Assembly (NCBI RefSeq): GCF_001507645.1
Contig: NZ_CP013909.1
Location: forward strand, 3,534,001-3,598,000
Length of the DNA: 64,000 nucleotides
DNA from: Hymenobacter sedentarius
Lineage (GTDB): Bacteria; Bacteroidota; Bacteroidia; Cytophagales; Hymenobacteraceae
Reading direction: 5' to 3'
Part shown: piece by piece, positions 45,428 to 52,741 of the stretch
Layout of the letters: each line of letters opens with the position of its first letter
How positions within the stretch are numbered: the stretch's first letter is position 1
Position numbers and translations under genes: made by a program
Notes under the pieces: generated by a model
Databases searched by the model: none
What the model saw: only the letters and a program-made list of their open reading frames with translations
Told to the model about the DNA's origin: nothing

Positions 45428-45808
45428 GTGCAGTCACCAAACTACGTCATTACTGACACCGGCTTGCCTGGCAAGACGGCCGGGGTGGTGGGCGTGTTCG
45501 TGTTCGTGCAGTTCCTGGAAGGCAACTTCATCACGCCCATGATTACGGGCTCGAAGGTGAGCATCAACCCCATGGCCGCCATCGTGGCCCTTATCCTGGG
45601 CGGCGAGCTCTGGGGCACGCCCGGCATGATTCTGAGCATCCCGCTGGTGGCCGTGCTCAAGGTGGTGTTCGACTCCAACAAGACCACCGAGCCCTGGGGC
45701 TTTTTGCTCGGCGACGTGACCGACGGCGACGATACCAAACGGGACAAGTCGGACGACAAGCCCGGCTTTTTGGGCAAAGCCTGGCACGTGGTAAAGCTGA
45801 TGCAATGA
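45428..45808 (+). pseudogene. Truncated copy of the AI-2E transporter C-terminus
   Basis: The stretch 45458-45804 repeats 44425-44771 without gaps. Only about five mismatches occur over the central 290 bases, nearly all silent; the last 25 bases differ more. The protein part starts at GVVGVFVFVQFLEGNF and keeps the frame to a stop after KLMQ. The first 285 or so residues of the transporter are missing. The open frame could give 126 residues from a GTG, but no signal for translation is seen. It is best read as a duplicate fragment. Confidence 0.85.
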
Positions 45809-45895
45809 CAGCTCAACCATGTTTTTATTATATCGGCCATTGTTTTTATTATAAAAAAATCCGTAACTTCATGACTCACCAATTATTTTATAACT

Positions 45896-46378
45896 ATGAC
45901 AACGCCCAATGAAAAATTAGCCCGCGCTTATATCGACCTCGTCGAAATTAACAAGTCAGCCAATAAAGGATATCAGGAAGCGGCTTCGGGGGTATCTACT
46001 CCTCAAATCAAGACGGAGCTAAAGCACCTTGCAGACCAAAGAGCACAATTCGCTTCGGAGCTAGCGCAACAGGCCAGCCGCTTTGGCGTGAAAACCGATA
46101 CTAAAATGACCGTGGAAAGCTCCTTCACCAACGTGGCCTCCACGGTGCAGCGCAACTGGATGAACGTAAAGACTGCCGTGTCCGGCCACAACGAAGCAGC
46201 CATTCTGAACGAATGCGAAACCGTCGATACCACGGCCCTCAAGGCCTACGATATGGCTCTGAAGGAGCCCGACCTGCCCCAGCCAGTTAAGCAAGTCATC
46301 GAACAGCAGCGGAACCAGATTGTGTCTGCTAAAAACACCCTGTCCCAGCTGAAAAACCAAGCCAAGAGCAACAGATAG
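45896..46378 (+). CDS. DUF2383 (PA2169-like) four-helix-bundle protein, copy 2
   Basis: A protein of 160 residues, starting MTTPNEKLARAYIDLVEINK. It keeps the family words KGYQEAASGV, RAQFASELAQQASRFGV and AAILNECETVDTTALKAY. By eye it is roughly half identical to copy 1. Its codons are more AT-rich than those of copy 1. An AT-rich leader separates it from the transporter fragment, and it has its own terminator. The function is unknown, as for copy 1. Confidence 0.87.
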   Translation: MTTPNEKLARAYIDLVEINKSANKGYQEAASGVSTPQIKTELKHLADQRAQFASELAQQASRFGVKTDTKMTVESSFTNVASTVQRNWMNVKTAVSGHNEAAILNECETVDTTALKAYDMALKEPDLPQPVKQVIEQQRNQIVSAKNTLSQLKNQAKSNR

Positions 46379-46441
46379 TGCGGCGATAGCCGTTAGTAGC
46401 TACCAGACGGTACGCTGCCAATTGGCCACTCAGAGCGCAAA

Positions 46442-46470
46442 AAAGGCAGTCCGTAAGGGCTGCCTTTTTT
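46442..46470 (+). terminator. Terminator downstream of DUF2383 copy 2
   Basis: The stem aaaggcag / ctgccttt is followed by a T-run. Confidence 0.75.
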
Positions 46471-46538
46471 AGTTGTGCAACCTTATGCCGGGCTAAATTT
46501 GTTAGTCTTCTTTCCCACCACCTTCCCGGCCCTGCGAT

Positions 46539-48026
46539 TTGTACGCCATCATTGACCTTGAAACCACCGGCGGGCAGCCCACCCAGGACCGCATCACCGA
46601 AATAGCGATATACATTCACGACGGCGAGAAAATCGTGGACGAGTACGCCACGCTGCTCAACCCCGGCCGGGCCATTCCGCCGTTCATTACCCAGCTCACC
46701 GGCATCACCAACGACATGGTGAGCGACGCGCCCCGGTTCCACGAAGTGGCCCGCAAAGTGGTGGAAATGACCGAAGGCTGCGTGTTTGTGGCCCACAACG
46801 TTCGGTTCGACTACTCGTTTCTCAAAAAGGAATTTGCCGACCTGGGCTACAACTATTCCCGCAAAACGCTGTGCACCGTGCGCCTGAGCCGCTCGCTCAT
46901 TCCCGGCCAGCCCAGCTACAGCCTCGGCAAGCTGTGCCAGAACATCGGCATTGAGTTGGAAAACCGCCACCGCGCCGCCGGCGACGCCCACGCCACGGCC
47001 ATCCTGTTTGGCCGGCTGCTCAAGATTACCCAGGAAAGCGAAAGCGTGCCCCACGGCACCGACACCAGCCACACCCTGGCCCGCGTGGATGCCCTGGCGC
47101 CCGCCGGCAACCGCCCCCCAGCCGCCACCAAAGCGCCCTCGCCCAAACGCGTGGCCGCCGTGCAAACCGCCATTCGGGAAGCCCTGATGCCGCCGCTGTT
47201 GTCGGCCTCGGTGGTCGCGAATTTGCCGCAGGCCACGGGCGTGTACTACTTCCACAACGAGGCCGGCGAGGTAATTTACGTGGGCAAGAGCATCAACATC
47301 TACAAGCGCATCCAGCAGCACTTCGCCGTCGATGTGAAGTCGCGCAAGAGCCTGGAGTTTAAGAACTCCATTGCCGACATCACCTGGGAGCTCACCGGCT
47401 CGGAGCTGGTGGCGCTGCTGTATGAATCGCACCTCATCAAACAGCTCAAGCCGGCCTACAACCGCGCCCAGCGCCGCTCGGTGTTCCCAGCCGGCATTTA
47501 CCTGCGCGTCGACGAGCAGGGCTACAAGCGCCTGGCCTACGGCCGGGCCGATGCACGCAACGCCGAAATACCCATCATCGCGCTGGGCAACCAGTACAAG
47601 GCCCAAGGCTTTCTGTACCACAAAGTGGCCAAGTACAACCTGTGCCAGAAGCTGTGCGGCCTCTACAAAACGCAGGGTGCATGCTTCGACTACCAGGTGC
47701 ACCATTGCCAGGGCGCCTGCCTGGGCCTGGAGCCACCCGAGAGTTACAACCTGCGCGTGGATGAGGCCATCGAAAGCATCAGCTACGAGCACGAAACCTT
47801 CGTGGTCATCGGGGCGGGCCGCACCGAGCTGGAAAAGAGCATTGTGCTGGTCGAGAACGGCCGCTACCGCGGCTTCGCCTACGTCGACGAGACGTTCTCG
47901 GCCCGCAAGTTGGCTGATTTCAGGGACGTCATCCAGCCTTTCACGGACAACAAAGACACCCAGCAGATTATCCGGCAGCATCTGCGCACCAAGCACAAAG
48001 GCGAGCGGGTGAAGGTGTTTGGGTAG
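46539..48026 (+). CDS. DnaQ-like exonuclease fused to a GIY-YIG (UvrC N-terminal-like) nuclease
   Basis: A protein of 495 residues, with a TTG start giving MYAIIDLETTGGQPTQDRIT. Residues of about 1-165 form a DEDDh exonuclease: D and E in IIDLETTGG, D in HNVRFDYSF, H and D in HRAAGDAHATA. A GIY-YIG domain follows near 225-305 (TGVYYFHNEAGEVIYVGKS). The C-terminal third has four cysteines around CQKLCGLYKTQGACFDYQVH, like the Cho/UvrC region. The fusion resembles Cho-type repair nucleases. It probably incises and trims damaged DNA. Confidence 0.88.
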   Translation: MYAIIDLETTGGQPTQDRITEIAIYIHDGEKIVDEYATLLNPGRAIPPFITQLTGITNDMVSDAPRFHEVARKVVEMTEGCVFVAHNVRFDYSFLKKEFADLGYNYSRKTLCTVRLSRSLIPGQPSYSLGKLCQNIGIELENRHRAAGDAHATAILFGRLLKITQESESVPHGTDTSHTLARVDALAPAGNRPPAATKAPSPKRVAAVQTAIREALMPPLLSASVVANLPQATGVYYFHNEAGEVIYVGKSINIYKRIQQHFAVDVKSRKSLEFKNSIADITWELTGSELVALLYESHLIKQLKPAYNRAQRRSVFPAGIYLRVDEQGYKRLAYGRADARNAEIPIIALGNQYKAQGFLYHKVAKYNLCQKLCGLYKTQGACFDYQVHHCQGACLGLEPPESYNLRVDEAIESISYEHETFVVIGAGRTELEKSIVLVENGRYRGFAYVDETFSARKLADFRDVIQPFTDNKDTQQIIRQHLRTKHKGERVKVFG

Positions 48027-48050
48027 GTTCCGTTGAGTTTCCTACGCTGT

Positions 48051-48099
48051 AAACAACAAGCGGCCCACCGAGCATATTTCGGTGGGCCGCTTGTTGTTT
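48051..48099. terminator. Bidirectional terminator between two convergent genes
   Basis: The perfect 21-base stem starts aaacaacaagcggcccaccg and has a 7-base loop. It separates the exonuclease gene from acs. Confidence 0.85.
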
Positions 48100-48113
48100 A
48101 GGCTGCTGAAGTA

Positions 48114-50024
48114 TTACCGCTTCCCCGCCACAATCTCATCCACTACCAGTGGGTCGAGCAGGGTGGATACGTCGCCAAGGTTGCTGGTTTCGCCTTCGGC
48201 TACTTTGCGCAGGATGCGGCGCATGATTTTGCCCGAGCGGGTTTTGGGTAGGCCCGAGACAATTTGAATCTTATCGGGCTTGGCGATGCGGCCGATTTCG
48301 GCGACCACGGCTTCAATGATGCTGGCTTCGGTTACCTGCAGGTCGATGTCGGTGGTGGGCACCCCGTTCTGGCAGATGACATAGGCGTAAATGCCCTGGC
48401 CTTTTACGTCGTGCGGGTAGCCCACCACGGCGCTTTCCACCACGTATTCGCTCTGGTTGATGGCGTTTTCAATTTCGGCGGTGCCGAAGCGGTGGCCGCT
48501 GACGTTGATGACGTCGTCGACGCGGCCGATGATGCGGTAGAGGCCACTTTCGTCGCGCCGGGCGCCGTCGCCGGTGAAGTAGTAGCCGGGATAGGGCGTG
48601 AAATACGTTTGGCGGGCGCGCTCGTGGTCGCCCCAGGTGGTGCGGATGATGCCGGGCCAGCTGTCCTTGATGGCGAGGTAGCCTTCCTGGTCGTTGCCTT
48701 CAATTTCGGTGCCGTCCTGGTTGAGCAGCACGGGGTGCACGCCGGGCAGCGGCAGGCCCGCCCGGGCCGGCACCGACGGCGTGATGCCCGCCAGGGCCGA
48801 AATCATGATGCCGCCGGTTTCGGTTTGCCACCACGTGTCCACGATGGGGCAGCGGCCTTTGCCCACGTGCTGGTGGTACCAGTGCCAGGCTTCTTCGTTG
48901 ATGGGCTCGCCCACTGAGCCCAGCACGCGCAGGCTGCTGAGCGAATACGCCAGCACGTGGTCGATGGGCGCGGCCATGAGCGAGCGAATGGCGGTGGGCG
49001 CGGTGTAGAAAATGGTGACGTGGTGCTTGTCAATCACCTCCCAGAAGCGGCCCGGCGAGGGATAGGTGGGCACGCCCTCAAACATGAGGCTGGTGCTGCC
49101 CGCCAGCAGCGGCCCGTAGAGGCCGTAGGTGTGGCCCGTGACCCAGCCAATGTCGGCGGTGCACCAGTACACGTCGTTTTCCTCCACCTGAAACACGTTG
49201 CGAAAGGTAAAATCGGCCCAGACCATGTAGCCGGCCTGGGTGTGCACCACGCCCTTAGGCTTGCCGGTGCTGCCGCTGGTATACAGGATAAAGAGCGGGT
49301 CTTCGGCGTCCATTTCGGCCGCCGGGCACTCCTTTTCCACGTCCTTCACCTCGTCGTGGTACCAAGCGTCGCGGCCTGCCTGCCACTGAACCGGCCAGCC
49401 GGTGTGCTCCACCACTATCACGCGGCGCACCGAAGGGCAGTTTTGCAAGGCTTCGTCTACCACTGCCTTTACCGGAATCTGCTTGGCGCCGCGGTTCAGG
49501 CCGTCGGCAGTGAGGACCACCTGGGCCTCGGCGTCGTTGACCCTATCGGCGATGGCGGTGGCCGAAAAGCCTGCGAATACCACCGAATGCACGGCCCCGA
49601 TGCGGGCGCAGGCCAGCACAGCTATCGCCAGCTGCGGAATCATGGGCATGTAGATGATGACCCGGTCGCCTTTTTTGACGCCATTTTTCAAAAGCACGTT
49701 CGCGAACTGGCAGGTTTGCTCGTGCAGCTCGCGGTAGGTCAGGCGCAGGTGGCGCGTTTTGGGGTCGTTGGGCTCGAAGATGATGGCCAGCTTGTTGCCG
49801 CGCTGGGCCAGGTGGCGGTCGAGGCAGTTTTCGGTGAGGTTGAGCCGGGCGCCTTCAAACCAGGTACTCCGGCCTTCGGGCGAAAACTCGCCGCCGCGCA
49901 CCTTATCCCACTTGCGCCGCCAGGTAAAGGGTTCGGCAATGTCGCCCCAAAAGGTATCGGGGTCGTCAATGGACTGCTTGTAGGCGACGTGGTATTGCTC
50001 GAGGGTGCGAATGCGGGAGTGCAT
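48114..50024 (-). CDS. acs: Acetyl-coenzyme A synthetase
   Basis: A protein of 636 residues. Adenylate-forming motifs: the P-loop LYTSGSTGKPKGVVHTQAGY, VDTWWQTETGGIM and YFTGDGARRDESG. The regulatory lysine lies in PKTRSGKIMRRILRKVAEGE, whose acetylation inactivates Acs in other bacteria. It turns acetate, CoA and ATP into acetyl-CoA. It is the last gene of the carboxylate cluster and follows the PrpE-like gene by 160 bases. Confidence 0.95.
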   Translation of the reverse strand: MHSRIRTLEQYHVAYKQSIDDPDTFWGDIAEPFTWRRKWDKVRGGEFSPEGRSTWFEGARLNLTENCLDRHLAQRGNKLAIIFEPNDPKTRHLRLTYRELHEQTCQFANVLLKNGVKKGDRVIIYMPMIPQLAIAVLACARIGAVHSVVFAGFSATAIADRVNDAEAQVVLTADGLNRGAKQIPVKAVVDEALQNCPSVRRVIVVEHTGWPVQWQAGRDAWYHDEVKDVEKECPAAEMDAEDPLFILYTSGSTGKPKGVVHTQAGYMVWADFTFRNVFQVEENDVYWCTADIGWVTGHTYGLYGPLLAGSTSLMFEGVPTYPSPGRFWEVIDKHHVTIFYTAPTAIRSLMAAPIDHVLAYSLSSLRVLGSVGEPINEEAWHWYHQHVGKGRCPIVDTWWQTETGGIMISALAGITPSVPARAGLPLPGVHPVLLNQDGTEIEGNDQEGYLAIKDSWPGIIRTTWGDHERARQTYFTPYPGYYFTGDGARRDESGLYRIIGRVDDVINVSGHRFGTAEIENAINQSEYVVESAVVGYPHDVKGQGIYAYVICQNGVPTTDIDLQVTEASIIEAVVAEIGRIAKPDKIQIVSGLPKTRSGKIMRRILRKVAEGETSNLGDVSTLLDPLVVDEIVAGKR

Positions 50025-50184
50025 AATGGTGAAGATTGGAGTGAAACAGTGACTTTAGAAGCGGATATCTGCTACCTATTGGCGGCAGTGAATCCGCGGG
50101 CCTTGGCGGGCCGGCTTAACTTAGCCATGCAAGGAATGAAATATATCAGACACCTCCACAAGGCCCGGGTAGACTTGGGTTGAG

Positions 50185-52113
50185 TCATTGGGATGGATGG
50201 CTGGCTTCGTACGCCAGCCCAACTGCGCGCCGCTGCAGACCCGCCCGAATTTCATCCAGAATAAGCGGGTCGTCGATGGTGGAGGGCACGGCGAAAGCTT
50301 CGCCATCGGCCAGCTGGCGCAGGGTTTTGCGCAGGATTTTGCCGGACCGGGTTTTGGGCAGGCGTTTCACCACCAGCACCGTTCGGAAGCAGGCCAGCGG
50401 CCCGATACGGGCCCGCACGGTGGCCACCAGCTCTTTTTCCAAGGCCTCCTCTCCTATCGTCTGGCCATCTTTCAGCACCACCAGCCCCACGGGCACCTGC
50501 CCGCGCAGGCTGTCGGCAATGCCGAGCACGGCGCACTCGGCCACGGCGGGGTGCGCGGCCAGTATCTCCTCCATTTCGCCGGTGCTCAGCCGGTGGCCGG
50601 CCACGTTGATAACGTCGTCGACGCGGCCCATGATGTAGCAGTAGCCCTCGCTGTCGCGGTAGCCGCCGTCGCCGCTTAGGTAGTAGCCCGGGAAGGTGGC
50701 CAGGTAGGCTTCGTGGAAGCGGGCATCGTCGTTCCACAGCGTGGGGAAGCAGCCGGGAGGCAGCGGCAGCTTCACGGCTACCAGGCCAGTGGTTCCGGCG
50801 GTTACGGGCTCGCCGGCCTCGTCCAAAATCTGCACATCGTAGCCCGGCACGGGGTGGCCGGCGCTGCCGGGCCGGGGCGGTGGCATGCCCTCCAGGCCCA
50901 CCAGCGTGGCCAGCATGGGCCAGCCCGATTCGGTTTGCCACCAATGGTCGACCACGGGCACGCCCAGCACCTGCTGGGCCCAGGCGAAGGTGGCGGGGTC
51001 GCAGCGCTCGCCGGCCAGAAACAGGTGGCGCAGGCAGCTCAGTTCGTATTTATGGGCCAGCCGGCCCTCGGGGTCTTCTTTTTTGATGGCCCGGATGGCG
51101 GTGGGCGCCGTGAACATGACCCGAGCGCGGTGCTGCGCCACGATGCGCCAGAACGCGCCGGCATCGGGCGTGCGCACGGGTTTGCCCTCATACAGCACCG
51201 TGGTGCAGCCCCGGAGCAGCGGCCCATATACAATGTAGGAATGCCCCACCGCCCAGCCTATATCCGAGGCGGTGAACATGACCTCGCCGGGCGCCAGGTC
51301 ATAAATCGCCTCCATGCTGAAGCGCAGGGCCACGGCGTGCCCGCCATGGTCGCGCAGCACGCCCTTGGGCCGGCCCGTGGTACCGCTGGTATACAGGATG
51401 TAGAGCGGGTGCGTGGCCGGCACGGGCAGCGCCGCAATGGGCGGGGCCTGCAGCAATTTTCGATAGTCAAGGTCGCGGCCGGGCTGCAGGGTGGCCGTTA
51501 CAAAGTCGCGCTGGCACACCACCACGTGGGCTGGTTTATGAGTCGCTTTGGCCACGGCTTCGTCCACGAGCGGCTTGTAGGGGATGATGCGGTCGAACTC
51601 CATGCCGCCCGACGCGCAGATGATGGCATGCGGCTTGGCATCGTCGATGCGCACGGCTAGCTCGTGCGGGGCAAAGCCCCCAAACACCACTGAGTGCACG
51701 GCCCCGATGCGCGCACAGGCCAGCATGGCCACCACGGCCTCCGGCATGTTGGGCATGTAAATGATAACCCGGTCGCCCAGCCCCACCCCAATGGCGCGCA
51801 GCCCCCCAGCAAACCGCTCGGTCATGTCTAGCAGCTCGGCGTAGGTGTAGGTGCGCAGGGTATTGGTCACGGGCGAGTCGTAAATAAGGGCCGGCTGGGC
51901 GCCGCGGCCGTGCTGCACATGGTAGTCGAGACAGAGAAACGAGGTATTCAGCTCTCCACCCTCAAACCAGCGGTAAAAGCCCTGGGCATCCTGGGATAGC
52001 GGCCGCGTGGGCGGCGTATCCCAGTGCAGGTGGGCGGCCTGCCTGAGCCAAAACGCGGCGGGATCGGCCAGGCTGGCGGCATGCGTCGCGGCGTAAGAAC
52101 AAGCAGGTTTCAT
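50185..52113 (-). CDS. Propionyl-CoA synthetase-like acyl-CoA synthetase
   Basis: A protein of 642 residues, paralogous to the neighbouring Acs. It has LYILYTSGTTGRPKGVLRDH, DHWWQTESGWPM and the C-terminal PKTRSGKILRKTLRQLADGE. The stretch YEGKPVRTPDAGAFWRIVAQ with FTAPTAIRAIKKEDPEG is typical of PrpE/ACSS3-type enzymes rather than Acs. It therefore probably activates propionate or another short acid. Substrate range cannot be settled from motifs. It starts upstream of acs in the same direction; a REP-like hairpin separates it from the receiver gene. Confidence 0.85.
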   Translation of the reverse strand: MKPACSYAATHAASLADPAAFWLRQAAHLHWDTPPTRPLSQDAQGFYRWFEGGELNTSFLCLDYHVQHGRGAQPALIYDSPVTNTLRTYTYAELLDMTERFAGGLRAIGVGLGDRVIIYMPNMPEAVVAMLACARIGAVHSVVFGGFAPHELAVRIDDAKPHAIICASGGMEFDRIIPYKPLVDEAVAKATHKPAHVVVCQRDFVTATLQPGRDLDYRKLLQAPPIAALPVPATHPLYILYTSGTTGRPKGVLRDHGGHAVALRFSMEAIYDLAPGEVMFTASDIGWAVGHSYIVYGPLLRGCTTVLYEGKPVRTPDAGAFWRIVAQHRARVMFTAPTAIRAIKKEDPEGRLAHKYELSCLRHLFLAGERCDPATFAWAQQVLGVPVVDHWWQTESGWPMLATLVGLEGMPPPRPGSAGHPVPGYDVQILDEAGEPVTAGTTGLVAVKLPLPPGCFPTLWNDDARFHEAYLATFPGYYLSGDGGYRDSEGYCYIMGRVDDVINVAGHRLSTGEMEEILAAHPAVAECAVLGIADSLRGQVPVGLVVLKDGQTIGEEALEKELVATVRARIGPLACFRTVLVVKRLPKTRSGKILRKTLRQLADGEAFAVPSTIDDPLILDEIRAGLQRRAVGLAYEASHPSQ

Positions 52114-52167
52114 GGCGGGTGGGAATGGAGGAGCGGGGCAGTTGGGGCGGCTGGGTTAGTAACCCAA

Positions 52168-52260
52168 TCGGCTGTCATGCTGAGGCACGAAGCATCTTAT
52201 CACTGTTGAATGCGTCGTCCTGACCTGATAAGATGCTTCCTTCGTCAGCATGACAGCCGA
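52168..52260. repeat. REP-like palindromic intergenic repeat (copy 2)
   Basis: The perfect 16-base ends tcggctgtcatgctga and tcagcatgacagccga enclose gaagcatcttatc and the opposing gataagatgcttc. It shares ends and core with the element at 11369-11455. It lies just upstream of the PrpE-like gene. Confidence 0.85.
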
Positions 52261-52334
52261 ATACAAAAGGTTAGGTGACTGCTAAACAGGAAAAGTTTTC
52301 ATCAATCTTAAATGGTATTTAAAGAAGCAAATGA

Positions 52335-52712
52335 TTACACAGCAATAGCGAGGAGCTCGCGCACTTTTTCCATTAACTGGCGGGTACTGAACGGTTTGGG
52401 AATATACAAATCGGCTCCCACATCATAGCCCTTCTTCACGTCGGCATCGCGGCTTTTGGCCGACAGGAAAATTACTTTCGTGCCCACGGCATCGGGCCGG
52501 GCGCGGAGCTGCTGGCACACCTGGTAGCCGTCCACATCGGGCATCATCACATCGAGCAGCACGAGGTCGTAGGGCGTGTGGGCGATGGCGGCCAGGGCCT
52601 CGGTGCCGTTGCGGGCAATGCCGACCTGGTAGCCGTTTTTGCGCATCAAGAATTCCAGGGACATGACGATGTTGGGCTCGTCATCAACAATCAGAATGTG
52701 GGGGACTTTCAT
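52335..52712 (-). CDS. Single-domain response regulator (CheY-like receiver)
   Basis: A protein of 125 residues consisting only of a receiver. The acidic pocket is ILIVDDEPN, the phospho-acceptor is Asp54 in LVLLDVMMPDVDGYQV, and the switch Thr/Ser-Lys pair is in VIFLSAKSRD. There is no output domain. It starts 29 bases after the stop of the SSS-STAC-kinase gene, so it is the likely partner. How it acts on transcription is open: it could be an intermediate in a phosphorelay or bind a protein. Confidence 0.93.
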   Translation of the reverse strand: MKVPHILIVDDEPNIVMSLEFLMRKNGYQVGIARNGTEALAAIAHTPYDLVLLDVMMPDVDGYQVCQQLRARPDAVGTKVIFLSAKSRDADVKKGYDVGADLYIPKPFSTRQLMEKVRELLAIAV

Positions 52713-52741
52713 GGCTCATAGGAAGGGTGCGGGTAGAAGGG

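Noticed and set aside
48957..50183. 408-codon plus-strand frame over acs
   Set aside because: Antisense to acs; no domain and no promoter found.
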